A model generated the notes under the pieces. That model did no database searches. It was not told the origin of the DNA and worked only from the letters and a program-made list of their open reading frames with translations. Positions 1 to 11,575 of a stretch of DNA of 64,000 nt are shown here, one piece after another. Origin of the DNA: Typhlomys cinereus (taxonomy: Eukaryota > Chordata > Mammalia > Rodentia > Platacanthomyidae); assembly GCA_023101885.1 (NCBI GenBank), contig JALPQD010000392.1:75515-139514 (forward strand), in the 5' to 3' direction. A program made the position numbers and the translations under genes. Each line of letters opens with the position of its first letter. Positions within the stretch are counted from its first letter, which is position 1.

Positions 1-1712
1 TGACTTTGGGTTTTGTTTCATAGTAACAGAAAAGTATAACCAATACAGAAATTGGTACCACATAGTGGGGTATTGGGCTGTTGCTCTGTGACCGAGAATC
101 TAGTGCCAAAAAAACTAAAGTGTTTGTGAAGCTGAGAGAACTTGTTACTGAGTAGAGAAGTATGGCCATGGCTGAGATGTGGCTGATATGTCTTTGGAAA
201 TGTTTGTTGAGAGGAATATGGAAATTTGGAGGACTTTGTGCAGGAAAGCCTTTGTGTCTTGGAGATGGAGCTGAATAGGCCTTTCCTATGAAAGTTTGGA
301 AGAGAGTAAGACTATTAGAGATGCAGATAGTAGAAGCCCAGCTTGTGATGGTCCAGAGGAGACCAAAAGCTGTGTTTGGAGCTGGATGAATGGCAAATGG
401 AACCATGTGTTGGAAGAAAATTTAGTGAAGTTTTGCCTTCATCCTGAGAGCTTGCCTGAAATTAAACTTGAGTGTTTGGCAGAATTTTCACGATAAGACA
501 GTCTTGACAGTTTGACGTGGCTACTTTTTAGTACTCTTATTCAGAGTTACAAAAAAAGAGCTAGGAGCCAAGCAGAAAGAAATAAAAGCTGTGAGGTCTG
601 ATAAGGAAAAAAAAAAAATAGGGATAAGATTGAAGAGTTGAACCAGGAAGAGACAGAGAACAAAATGCCCTCTGTTGTTAAATAGATTAGCTCCCTTAGT
701 GAATCAAAGCTCGTTTTTCATTTACATAATAGGGGAAGCCCTATCCTGAGTGCAAGATCCTCGTGGAAGTCTCCCACCCATAAGAATGAAGTTCCTTTTG
801 GAAGGAATGCACTGAAGGGTATAGGTCCAAAGGGAAGGTCCGTTTCTTCTTTGAAACAAAGGCCCAAGAAAAATTTTGTCTGTAGTCAGCACAGTGAAGC
901 TGAACCACCTGTGAGCTGAGAGGGACCAATTTCCAACCCATAGTTATAGCAGATTTGGCAACACCATTCTAGGCTTTAAAGGCATCAAAGATGCAAGGGG
1001 GAAGTGGTGGATCCCTCCTCCAAGGTTTCAGAAAATGGCAGAAGCCAGGCAATATGTGGCAGGAAGCCTGTAATTTAGAGACCCAGGAAGGATAGTTTTG
1101 TGCCATAGAGTTAAAACCTGGCTTGCCATTGAGAAGTGAAGATGCTAGAGATGCCAGCGTCTACATGGGACATCTGTCAAGGAACGTTATACATTGTGGG
1201 AGGAGTCAACCCAGAGGATGATGTGTTCTATGTTGAACTGAAGCCCTCTGGACCTGAGATGATTTCAACAAGAAGTTCATCTATTGGATGTGGAGGGAGC
1301 TATAGGATTTAGAGTTTGTCCTCCTGGTTTGGGGGGCCAGGAGTGGAATGTCGTGGTTTGAAATGTGTCCCCCATAGTTTCATGTGTTTAGGAAGGTCAT
1401 GGCACCTTTAGGAGGAGGAGCCTTGCAGGAGGAAGGCGGTCACAGGAGGTGGACCTTGAAGTAGATTAACCCTGTCCTACTTCCAGCAGAGGTTTGCTCT
1501 TGCAGTTGGCAGTTTAGCAGCTCTCAGCCTTCTGGATGGATGTGACATAGGCCTCCTCCAGTTCCTGCCACCAGTGATGCTGCTTCCGCCATGAAAGACT
1601 GTATCTCCCCTCTGGAACCATAAGAACCATAAGCTGAGTAAAGCTCCTTTTCTCCCTTAAGTTGCGTGACTTCGAATGCTCTCTCACAGCAACACAAAGA
1701 GTGACTAGTACA
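1..1712 (+). mobile_element. MaLR (MT-like ERVL-MaLR): 5' LTR tail, internal region and complete 3' LTR; left end off window
   Basis: Bases 1-47 match the last part of the LTRs seen elsewhere in the window (ending ...ccaataca). A primer-binding-like TTGGTACC...GTGGGG stretch follows at about 52-71, as expected for ERVL/MaLR elements that use a leucine tRNA primer. The internal region (48-1348) aligns by eye along its length to the element at 17.3-19.3 kb and resembles the internal sequence of THE1-type MaLRs. A G-rich polypurine tract at about 1331-1348 precedes the 3' LTR at 1349-1712 (starts tgtcgtggtttg, ends ctagtaca, about 364 bp). The internal reading frames are broken by many stops. 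MaLRs are non-autonomous retrotransposons mobilised by ERVL functions. Confidence 0.85.
1349..1712 (+). repeat. 3' LTR of the MaLR at 1-1712
   Basis: Starts TG and ends CA as retroviral LTRs do. It shares the motif order of the other MT-like LTRs here: a 'ggtcatggcacc' block, a 'ggaggaaggcggtcac' block, a 'gactgtatctcccctctggaacc' region, a degenerate poly(A) signal (gagtaaag in place of AATAAA) and a terminal 'ctctcacagcaa' block. It is sense to the window. Confidence 0.85.
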
Positions 1713-2960
1713 GAGCCCATGAGCAGTGTGACACTCTCCCAAACTCCCTGTCCCTACCTCTGCTTTTCTTTGTCACCTCAGACTCTCTACCTGCTCTGCA
1801 GACCAAGTCCCTTGCAGTCACACATCTGAAATCTTCATTTCTTCCAAACTCTGAAAGTCTGCATGCAGTTCCAAGCTAGATCCTGCCTGGCTCTGGTGCT
1901 TGCATAAGAGTCTGAATCTTTGCTGTATTTCTCTGTCCTCAATGGATTCATGCTATTAGCTCCAACTGCCATTGGCGAATCCATCATGTTAAGTTGAAAG
2001 AAGTCATACCTGCCAGGCCCAGGATGTTTAGCTTAATAATCCCCCCCATCACATACCCTCCCAGTACAAACGGGACAATTTATTTCCCCTCCTGACATCA
2101 TAAGGCTGTTAAAAGTCTGAGTGCGCTGGCAGTTTATACACCAGGCCAACCCTAATTGCAGACTAGCGCGGCATAAACGGAAGACCAGGGCCTCGTTAGC
2201 TGGGGACCCATTTTACATTTTTCTCCTCTGACCCAAACTGTTTAAAAATGTGGGGTACTATCTCATTCCAGCCAGACATAAATTTCAGGGCTGTCAAAAT
2301 GCCCTCGCCGAATTCCAACTTTTCTCCTGCCTGTGAATGTTCAGTGTGTCAATCCAGGCAGCAGAAAGGAAATATTATTATCATTCTTATTTCCCCTCCT
2401 CCCCCGACTTGGATAAAAGTCTCTGTTTCATACATACGTTTCAGCTGCAGGCAAGTGGAGTGTGTAGCTGTGATCCTGGCTGCTTTGTTTTCATGATTCA
2501 GGATTCATCAGCAATACTTAATCTCCTCTTGAGGGAAATTTCCCTGACCTTCCAAATACGAGGGACACCTATGTGACAAGTCAGGCCACTGATGTACATT
2601 CTTGTGTTGAATCTCGGTTGTCCACAGCTCATACCCTCTCCCTACCTGACCCCAAGACAGAGCCCAGGGCTGTACCCCATGTCCTGCAAGGTGTCCACCA
2701 AGCTCACGCTGTCAGGCATCTCTCTGTACCCCATGTTCTGCTTCAACGCCTCTTTCCCTGGACCATGCCTGCTTAGTTATTGGGGAGGTTCACCACCATT
2801 ATCTTGGGAGGATTTAGTTCCTGCTGGAACTGGGTTACAGTTTCAGAGTCATGAAAAAGGAATTGTCTCCAACTCCATACCCTACTCGCTGTGTTCCTGG
2901 GTCTTGCAGTAACCCTCCTGGTCTCATCAATTTCTGGCCCGTCTCTTCCTGCATTGAGCG
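1713..2960. other. Unique-looking DNA, no gene recognised
   Basis: No SINE, LTR or exon signature is evident. Short open frames here (up to about 100 codons) lack splice context and codon bias, and appear to be chance. Confidence 0.5.
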
Positions 2961-3150
2961 TCTTCCTTCCTTCCTTCCTTCCTTCCTTCCTTCCTTCCTT
3001 CCTTCCTTCCTTCCTTCCTTCCTTCCTTCCTTCCTTCCTTCCTTCCTTCCTTCCTTCCTTCCTTCCTCCCTCCCTCCCTCCCTCCCTCCCTCCCTCCCTC
3101 CCTCCCTCCCTCCCTCCCTCCCTCCCTCCCTCCCTCCGTCCCTCCGTCCC
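2961..3150. repeat. Composite microsatellite (TTCC)n then (CCTC)n
   Basis: About 105 bp of almost perfect TTCC repeat passes directly into about 85 bp of CCCT repeat. On the opposite strand this reads GGGA then GGAA, as a 3' extension of the antisense SINE at 3151-3322, so the array probably grew from the SINE tail. It creates long artefactual frames (PSFL/EGRK repeats) on both strands. Confidence 0.95.
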
Positions 3151-3322
3151 TAGAGAAAAAGATGGGGATTGTGTATGCATGCCATGACACCATGACAATC
3201 AGAGCAGAGGATACCTTTTCACAAGTCAGTTCTCTCACCATGTGAACTTCCGGGGCTCAAGCTCGAGTTGGCAGGTTTGGAGAAGGTGCCTTACTGGCCA
3301 AGCTATCTCACCAAGTCCCTCC
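3151..3322 (-). mobile_element. tRNA-headed B2/B3-like SINE, antisense
   Basis: The reverse complement begins 'ggacttggtgagatagcttgg', a degenerate tRNA-like box A head, and continues with a 'ccggaagttcacatggtgagagaactgac' body. The same family occurs in sense at about 10896, 42961 and 50452. Its 3' tail abuts the GGGA/GGAA microsatellite. Confidence 0.65.
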
Positions 3323-4786
3323 ATCCATTTCTCATTCTTTGCTCTCTTTTTCCTCTTCACCCAGAAGCATTTTTCTGATGAGAAAACGGAGATATATGTG
3401 AATGAGAAGAGAGTCATACTTACCACCAATCCTACCAAACCCATCCAAACCTACCTGCACCAAACCAAACTTGGGTTAAAGCATCAACATGCGGCAAAAG
3501 TATTTATACTATGGGGGCTTTCAGAGGATGGGAAGAGGGCCTGCACCCAAATCCTGATCTTGTGAACTGTTGTGGGTGGGAGTGAAGTTGTTGGCAGCAG
3601 GAACAAGGAGACCTGCACTGGGGTCAGGACGCAAAGTGGAATCTGAGTAGCAGCTCCAGCTGCAATTCCTCATGCGGAGTCAGAACCCGCTGCAGACTGG
3701 ATGTCTGATTTGTGATCCTGAACGGCTTCTCTAGGTTAGCCTGAGATAGAGCTGCTTTCTCGTAAGATGACTGTGAAAACATGCAAGGAAAATTGCTCCT
3801 GTCTAACCCGGAGGCCGATTGGGAGGGTCTTTATCAAAATGTTATTCTTTCTCAAAAGGCATCCATCATTTTCAGGGAGCCTTTATCCCTACGTCATCAA
3901 GTGAAGTCTTGCCTCGGGCAGGTTAAAGTAGCGGCATTCAGAAAGAAAGATCCTTCTGACCTGCATCCAGCCAGCCGTCACTATGATTAATTAGCACCCT
4001 GGGTCCCAGGTGAGTAATAAGGACCAATGCAGTCTTGTCTACTGTTTGTGCTTAGCAATGATGCAAGTACGGACTCAGAGTTCTCCCCACCCCTACCCTA
4101 CTCCCATCATCCTCGTTTTGTAGAGATGACTGCCCTTAATCCTTCCTTGGGGAAGTTAGTGACCTAAAGTCTGCATTGGTCAGAATCCAGTCTGGCTCTG
4201 TGCTTGATGCACTTTGTAACTTTGAACCCCAGAACTCAGCTTTCTCAAACTTCTCACCCTACAACCCTTCTTCACTGGGCTGCTGTTGATAGTCTCCAAC
4301 TTCTTCCTCCACCTTGTCCTCCATAGCGTGCTCCCTGCCAGCCTGATTTCTTCCCTTCCTCTTGTTGTTACTCAAACCCTTCCCTGGTCTAGCTCAAAAT
4401 AACCTGCCTTTTGTCTTCACTTGGCTAATTCTTGCACATTCTTCTTGCCTGAATTTAAGGAAAGGTCTCTTTGCAAAGTCTTGCGGGGTCCTTCTGTGCC
4501 AAGGGATAGCCCCTCTGATAATTCCTTCCTTTACTTCTCGGTATTAGTTTGTAAGGGGACTGACCACTCATGTTTTGATAACTAAATCCTCAACTTTCCC
4601 AGTTGGACCAAGAACTGCGTGTGGTCAGCGAAATATCATCATCCTTATCACCATAGCTACAGCAGTTAAGGGTAGTGCCTGACACAACAATGAGAGTCCC
4701 AGGTAATAAGACATGAAACGAAAGGAGGACAGTTGTATTAGATAAATGATGTAAGCATTTGATATGCTCCCCTTGGTTTCAATACC
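3323..4786. other. Unique-looking DNA, no gene recognised
   Basis: Nothing recognisable on either strand beyond short open frames without splice context. Confidence 0.45.
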
Positions 4787-5096
4787 TGTTATGATTTGAA
4801 TGTGGAGTTTTCACTAAGGGTCTTGTGTTGGACATCGGTCCCCAATCAGCAGTGTTTTGTGGAGGTCCTTTAAACTTTAGAAGACAGGCCTTAATTGGGG
4901 GAAGTGGGTTGCTGGGGGCAGCTCATTGGGCGCATCTTGTCCTTTGCCCCTTCCTGTGTCTCTGGCTCCTGCCGTGTCGGGCCCTTCCTGCCATGACGGA
5001 CAGGCACCAATGAAACTGGGAGTCACGGTGAATTCTTCTTCCTGTAGGTTGCTTCTGACAAGTATTCCGTAATAGTGAAGACAAATAACCAATATA
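4787..5096 (+). repeat. MaLR LTR (MLT1/MT-like), probably solo
   Basis: Begins 'tgttatgatttgaatgtgg', the canonical MaLR LTR start. It keeps the 'gtcttgtgttgg' and 'ggttgcttctgacaagtatt' blocks typical of the 5' and 3' parts of these LTRs, and ends near 'aaccaatata'. No internal region is attached on either side. It is more diverged than the MT-like copies at 1.3 and 19 kb. Confidence 0.65.
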
Positions 5097-7050
5097 ATAT
5101 CCTAACATCTGCATTCCACCCCACCCTCCCACACATGCTCGATAAACACTGGACTTCTGATACCCACTTCATTAAGAAATAAAAAATGATGAATGGTTGC
5201 TATAACTTAGCATTGTCTTCACATTAATTTGTATTTTGTTAGCCACCCAAACATAGCAACACAACACCATATCATTCATGTACATTTGAAAGTATAACCC
5301 ACGTAAAAGCAGCACAGAATCCATTAAGGATTAACTGTGAGTGTGCCTAATATTTCCTTTGGTGAGAGAAGGGTCATAAATTCTTTTTGGAATCACTGAA
5401 GATACACATTTGTTCCCCTTTCCCCTGTCTCCCCAGTTTCCCTGGCAGGAGTAGATATAGGAATCACACTCTAACTTTCAATGTTTCTCCTGAAAGAGTA
5501 AAGTGAGAGTCATGGAGTCTTGGAAAAACATTACTGTTAGTAGTAGCAATACTGTCACAGTTACTATTACCCACTTCAGAGGATAGTGGCCCCATGATCT
5601 GAAGAAAGGGGCATCATTAGGTTATTTGCATCTTAAAAGTGTAAAGAAAAGTTGCATGGTTTTTTGAAAGAAAAGAGGCATTTGGAAGCCAAGGGCCGGC
5701 AGCTATCATTAGCTGCCCTCCTTTCGTGCTCCTGAGAGAGTTTCAGCCTCAAATCAAAAGCTAAGCAAGTCTCTTATCTTAGAAGCTTAAGCATGTCAGA
5801 GTTTAACTCTTGAACGATTCCAATGGCTGTGCAGTCAGATCTTTGTCTCCGTCACAAATGCTACAGATAATCAACTTACAAAAAGAAATGGTAAATTTCG
5901 TCTGACAGTTTTAAAAGTTTCTGCCTGTGATTGATTGGCCCTGTGGTACTGGACTTGTAGCAAGCAGCACATTGTAGTCAGAGGGTGTGGCAAAGCAAAA
6001 CTTCTCATTCCATGGTGTGTGTGGGAGGGTGGGGATGGGGATAGGGTTCCTCTGTCCTTACCCTCAATGACCTAAAGACCTCCCAATAGGTCTTTGCCTC
6101 TTAAAGGTTCCATGGACCCTGCAGAGTGCCTGTCTGGGGGATCAAACCTCTGAGACATTGGGTTCTAGACCGTTAGTAGTCATCCTGCTCCACTGAACCA
6201 CAGGGACCAGTGAGTTTCCAGAATCGCCCCCGCAGAACGGTTGTTCCGTGGCAACAGGGACACAGAAAGAAGCCTTGCAGAAGATTTGCCCCAAGATCTC
6301 TCTGTCCGTGTGGATGGGAAACTCCACTGATACTCTTTGTATAGCAAAAGATGCTGGGCTTCTTGGGCAGTGAGAATGAGACCCGGGCAAGAAGGCAAGA
6401 GATTGTCTGCTAATAAGCTAAGCATACATAATTTATTTTTTAAAAAAAGTTTCCAACATTCTACCCAAAAATTGAAATACAGAAAAGTTGAAATAATTTT
6501 ACAGCCAACACTGTGTTTTACTAAGTCCCGCAACATCAGTTTATTTTTAAAGACCATTTTCTATACAAACACCCATCCATCCATTTGTATGTATTTTACA
6601 GTGAGCTGTAGGCATCCAAAGGATTTATCTCTTCAGGTGCATTTAACTTTCCTGATAAATTTAATATATGGTGAAACACATGTATTTAAAGTGTGTCATT
6701 CAGTGAATTGTGGTGAAGGCATCATCCACTGTTCTGTCACCTCAGAGAACATCGCCCTCACATGACTTCCTGGTCTTTCTCAACTCCCATTCATTACGGG
6801 AAGCACTGTGCTCATCTTCTCCCACCCATAGATCAGTTATGCCCATTCTGGAATTTCTGCAAAGGCATTAGTATAGTTGGTACTTTATTGTGTGTGCAGT
6901 GTCATTTGCTCTGCACAATGCTGTTGAAATTTATCCATGCTATGTCATGTACCAGCAAGTCTACCCCTTAGTGAGTAAGGTGCTTCTACCTGCATGGACC
7001 AAAAGTTTGCATTCCCATGGCCCTATTCACAAGCATTATATAGCTGGACA
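5097..7050. other. Unique-looking, AT-moderate DNA
   Basis: No convincing exon, RNA gene or recent repeat. The 142-codon frame near 6337-6765 has no splice context or recognisable domain. Confidence 0.45.
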
Positions 7051-7113
7051 GACAGACAGGTTAGATAGATAGGTAGATAAATAGATAGATTAAATAGATA
7101 AATAGATAAATGG

Positions 7114-7191
<78 letters not shown>
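7051..7191. repeat. (GATA)n microsatellite with imperfect leader
   Basis: Interrupted GATA/GACA units from about 7051 become a near-perfect (GATA)n tract of about 19 units at 7115-7190. Confidence 0.97.
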
Positions 7192-8418
7192 CTTACTTCA
7201 GCTCATTCTAGTATAGGACTATGATCAATAAGCCTATACTCTGGAAATTCATATCCAAGTGTCTTAGCAGAAATAAATCTTTATTTCTTATGTTTCTTTA
7301 GCATCTAGGAGAACTGCTGGGTCTATAATGAACATAGGTTAGGAAGACAATATAGCCTCTCATATTTCTGTGGATATAACAAGCATGAATCTAATGATCA
7401 TCCCAAGGATATTCGTACTGTCTTAGAAAGACAGTGTGTCCCTCCAGAGCAAGGAGGTCTTTTCCTTCCTGCACAGTGTAATAAAGATAATATCATTCTC
7501 TAGGGCAAAGGCCCGGCAGGCTGACTGCCCATTCCAATGACTTGGATTTTCTGACTTCACTAAAGCCTTGCTTTAGTCAAGCGTCCATGGTGTGTGAAGA
7601 TAGCTAGAGCTGTCTTCAAGAACTGGGCTCCAGGAATTGGCACAAATGCTGATATTTAGTCTTCTTCTCTGTGACTAAAAAAACCTGCCTCTTATTTCTG
7701 ACCCTGGAATCTCATGACCTTCACCAACATTGGAGAAACTGTGGCAGGCAACTTAGGAAATTAAGTTCAGCAAAATCTCCCAGGTTTTACAGATGGATGC
7801 TCAGTGCTTAATTGTCTGGGAAATCGCTCTGTTTCTAAAGTTGTATATTGTTTTCTCGGTCTCTTCTCTTTTCATGATGAGTTGGATGTGAATTTTATAA
7901 CAAGCTTGTCAATCTATAAAACACGAGACAAACAGAAGAACCAAAGAGAGTATATGGCAGTGATGGCGTATATGGATCAATTTGAAGAAAAAATCTTTCA
8001 ATTCATCTGATTATCAAGGCAGACCCTAATCCACGATGGTTGACTGGCATTGTGTCCTCAGAGGAGGAAGAAATTTGGAGGTAGACAAAGGAATGACCAG
8101 ATAGAAAAGGTTATTTCCAAACCAACAAGCAAGGCACTTAACCCCATGACCCCTTGATTGTGAACTTTTCACTTCCAGAATCAGGAGGAAATAGAATTCT
8201 GCTATTTGAACCTCTAGTCTGGGATGTGTTGCTAATGGAGTCTTTGCAAGTTGACACATCATTCTTTTAAAATATGAGCATTTAAGTCTACAGACCCTTC
8301 TGAGCCCTGTTAAAGCTACCCATTCTGGTTCCTTTTGCTCACAATAGCTTCTCATTTCCTCTGACGCATGATTCTTTCTTCTTGAAATTTTGGAATTTCA
8401 AATTTGAAATTAGGCTGA
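7192..8418. other. Unique-looking DNA
   Basis: No gene or recent mobile element recognised. Confidence 0.45.
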
Positions 8419-8773
8419 TGTGACGGTTGGTCTCAGTCGTCACCTTGACACAGTAAAGAATCATCTGGAAGATGGGGCTCTGAGGATTCCTGTCAGGAGA
8501 ATGTCTTGATCAGGTTAGTTGAGGTGTGAAGACCCGCCCACTGTGAATGGTACCATCCTGTGGTCCAGGGTCCTGAACTGTATGAGAAAATAAGCTGAGC
8601 AGCCAGCACACACTCACCTGCTGCCTTCTGCCCTCCACTGTGGATATCATACAACCAGTTCCCTTAAGCTCCTGCCTCTGTGAATTACAGGCCATGACGA
8701 CTGGACCCTGCAAGTGTGAGCTACAATAAACCCTTCTCTCTTAGTTTGCTTCTTGTCAGATAATGAGCTAAAG
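8419..8773 (+). repeat. ERVL-class LTR (MLT2/RMER15-like), solo
   Basis: Starts 'tgtgacggttggtctcag...gtcaccttgacac', a diverged form of the 'tgtgatggttaat...gtcaacttgac' start of ERVL-type LTRs. It carries the 'gaagacccgcccactgtgaatggtaccatcc' core, an AATAAA signal at 8725-8730 and a terminal 'tttgcttcttgtcagataatg' block. The exact Repbase subfamily is not resolvable by eye. An antisense relative lies at 51.9-52.3 kb. Confidence 0.6.
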
Positions 8774-8852
8774 CAGTTGATCATTTTCAAGCATATGGAA
8801 TTTTTTTCGACTTACTGGTTTTATTTCATTGTGGTCAGAAAACATACTCTGA

Positions 8853-9138
8853 GGGGCTGAAGAGATGGCTCAAGGGGCGAAAACCTCACTCCCTCACAAG
8901 CAGAAGGATCCCAGTTCGGATCCCAAAGCCATGTAAAACATGTCAGGTGGAAATGGTGGCAACCTGTGTACTTCCTGCCGTGGAAGGGAAAGCCTGGGAA
9001 ATCCCAGAGCAAAGCAATGAGGAGGTAAGAGCAATCCAGGATGATTCCCAAAAGTCACCCTTGGGCTTCCATAGGCATATACAAGTGTCCTCTGTGCACA
9101 CACATACACACGCACACACACACACACACACATGCACG
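8853..9138 (+). mobile_element. tRNA-headed SINE with (CA)n tail
   Basis: The head 'ggggctgaagagatggctca' and 'cagttcggatcc' (box B-like, cf. GGTTCGAATCC) is followed by a body shared with copies at 15.6, 22.0, 29.9, 31.2, 48.8 and 56.7 kb ('aggtggaaatggtggca', 'cagagcaaagcaatgagga', 'atccaggatgattccc', 'tgtcctctgtgcacacac') and a CA tail at 9099-9138. It is Pol III derived and L1-mobilised. The body differs from murine B2. Confidence 0.8.
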
Positions 9139-9384
9139 CAAGAAAGTGCTGTGCGTTGTTTCAATTGTTTTACATATAGCAAGACCATTCTGAAGCTTTT
9201 TAATGAGATCTGTTTTGGTGACATGACGTGTGCATCTATAATCTACTATAGATGTTCTTACATCTGTCATTAACAAGGCAGTTCGTAGTGTTGTTTATAC
9301 CATTTATGTTGTGGTAGTTAGTTGCAGATGACAATGAAGGCTGAACTTTGGTCACATCCTTGAAAATTAATAAAGGCCAACCCG

Positions 9385-9665
9385 TGAAACCCTGTGGGAG
9401 GCTGACTAATTAATGTGGGAAGATTCAGCCCATGTGAGTGGAACCATTCCCTGGCAAGGAGAAGACGGAGAGCAAGCTGGCATACAGACATGCTAGCAAG
9501 GCAGAAAATATGCTCCCCCCTCATATGCTCTTTCTGTGGATATGGCGAGACAATTTCATCAGCTCCTGATGCTAGTTTGAGCTTTTCTTCCAAGCTGATG
9601 AGCTGTAACCAAGAATAGTAAGCAAGAGTACAATCTCTCATTCCCCTAAACTGTTTAAGCTCTGC
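9385..9665 (+). repeat. Diverged ERVL-like LTR fragment
   Basis: The segment 'taatgtgggaagattcagcccatgtgagtggaaccattcc...gagagcaagctggc' resembles the core of the LTR at 8419-8773 ('gaagacccgcccactgtgaatggtaccatcc'). Ends are not defined. Confidence 0.4.
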
Positions 9666-10295
9666 ATCTCTATCAGCAGCAGAAGAGAAACCGAAACTAT
9701 TCTTTTCTGCTATTTTTTGACCAGTTTTATCAATTTCTAAGGAGGGCATGTGAAAAATCTCTCAACAATGACTGTGGAATTTGCCTGACCAAATATGCTA
9801 AAAGGCAGTTTAAATCCCATCTGCTTACTCAAATATCTAGATCATCTCAGGGTTCCCAGCATATTCTTGCTTGAATGCCTTTTCTCTTGAATGCATGTCA
9901 CTTTCCTCCCCCTCTCTTTGTATGTGATCGATTTTTGATTAGACACTATGGACAGTATTTTGTGGAGGTTTTAGGTTTGACTATGTTCCCCTAAAACATG
10001 GATTTTGTTGTTTTTCTGCGGGCACTGCACTTGGCTGTGGTCAAATGGCAAACATAGCTTCCTTTGTGGTGGGAGCAGCTCTAGTCTTGACTGGATCCTT
10101 TCATTCTTCATGAGTTGAAAGAGTTTCCTTCCTGTATTCAAGATTCAAGACTTAGCCAGAGATTTAGGCAGGTTCTATACATAGAACTTAGGGTTTGCCT
10201 CTTCCAGCTTTTTCTTCTAAGATTATGTCCCACATGTTTTGGTGGGTAGGATTGTCTTATCTTGGTTCTTCAAGATCGGGTTTTCTTTTTCTTTG

Positions 10296-10607
10296 TTATT
10301 GTGTGTATGTGTGTAATGTGTGAATGTATGTTTGCATGAGAAGCTCACTTATCACAGTGTGTATGTGACAGTCAGAGAACAGTCTTTGGGTATTGTTCCT
10401 TACCTTTCTACTTTGCCTGAAAGTGGGTTTCTTCACTGTGCTGTGCAAGTCAGATTGGCTGCCTGATAAGCTTCTCTTGTCCCCACCCCCCACTTGGTGT
10501 AGCGGCACAGGGTTACAGATACTTACCCATAGTTTCCAGTGTTTATATGGGGGTTTGGGGATTTGAATTCCAGTCCCCATTTATCACCTAAACCATCTCC
10601 CCAGCCC
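10296..10607 (-). mobile_element. B3-like tRNA SINE, antisense
   Basis: On the minus strand it starts 'gggctggggagatggtttagg' and carries a 'gactggaattcaaatcccc' box-B region. The left edge on + is a GT-rich tract ('tgtgtgtatgtgtgtaatgtg'), the complement of a CA-rich 3' tail. Confidence 0.7.
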
Positions 10608-10895
10608 AAGACTAGGGTTTTCTATTATAATTTTAGTTTTCCCTAATGTCAACACTCTGGGATCATTTTGCTGTAGTGCTCCAAGTATTTGCTTAATTTT
10701 TTTCCCTGTCAGTTTTAGTTGTATTTTGGGGAAGAGTTGTTCCTATAAAAGCTACTTGACAATATTGTTGACTAGATTTGAGTCTGATTGTATTGATAGC
10801 TGATCTGGACTTTAAAGAAATACTCTCTGGTTCTCTGAGCATCCTCTTCTAGAAAATGGAAAGAATAACCATAATGCATGTCATACAGAGTTAGT

Positions 10896-11100
10896 CTGGG
10901 GCTCAGTGAGATAGCCCAGCAGGGGTATATGCTAACATACCTGGTGACCTGAGTTTGATCTCTGGAAGCCCATATGGTAGAAGGTGAGAACTAACTTCCA
11001 AAAATTGTCCTCTTACCTCTACCAAATGCTGTGACATGACACGAGTGCGCATACCTTTCTCTCTCTTTCTATCTCTCGAATAAATGAAAAAAATGTTTAA
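10896..11100 (+). mobile_element. B2/B3-like tRNA SINE, sense
   Basis: Head 'ctggggctcagtgagatagccc', then 'ctggtgacctgagtttgatctctggaag' and 'ccatatggtagaaggtgagaac', ending in a CT-rich stretch, 'aataaatg' and an A-rich tail. 'agtctgg' on both sides is a possible short target-site duplication. Confidence 0.75.
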
Positions 11101-11260
11101 AAAATGATGTCAGTCTGGACTAAGTGATTACTAATGAGGATTAAAGTGATAATGTCTAATAATTACATCATATGACATACACTGCAAAAAGCTGAAAGTT
11201 ACTGAAATGATAAATGTTCAGCTAACTAGTTTTTTGTTTTCTGTGTTAAATCTTAAAATA

Positions 11261-11433
11261 TTTATTCATTATATGTGGATGCATGCATGCATGCGTATAT
11301 ATGCATGTTTGTCACAGTTCATGTGTGGAGTTAGTGGACAATTTGTGAGTGTTGATTCTTTCTTTCTATCTTGTAGGCTCCAGCGTTTCAATTCAGGTTG
11401 TACATCCCTACTGAACTATCTCATAGTCAGTCC
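11261..11433 (-). mobile_element. B3-like SINE, antisense
   Basis: The reverse complement ends with the 'cacatataatgaataaa' tail typical of B3-type SINEs and begins with a decayed tRNA head ('ggactgactatgagatagttcagtag'). Confidence 0.6.
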
Positions 11434-11575
11434 TTGTTGATTTTTGAAAGAGAATCTCACATTATAGCCCAGGGTGTGCTTGAGTATACGATGTGATCTA
11501 GGCTCCACTTGAATTTACAATAATCTCAACTTCCTGAGTGTTGGGATTTACAGGAGTGAACCGCCAGTGTGGGGC
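11434..11575 (-). mobile_element. B1 (7SL-derived) SINE, antisense, diverged
   Basis: The plus strand reads 'gagaatctcacattatagcccagg', a decayed complement of the B1 3' half, and ends 'gggatttacaggagtgaaccgcc', the complement of the Pol III box region of B1. It abuts the B3-like copy on its left. Confidence 0.7.

Noticed and set aside
2773..3241. Long minus-strand frames rich in EGRK/EGRE repeats, and plus-strand PSFL repeats
   Set aside because: Translations of the TTCC/CCTC microsatellite. Period-4 repeats stay open in several frames.
7051..7191. CRISPR-like or gene-array interpretation of regular repeats
   Set aside because: Simple GATA microsatellite without spacers. The genome is mammalian.
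8853..9138. Functional tRNA gene in SINE heads
   Set aside because: The tRNA-like heads have decayed arms and a SINE body attached. None folds as an intact tRNA by inspection.
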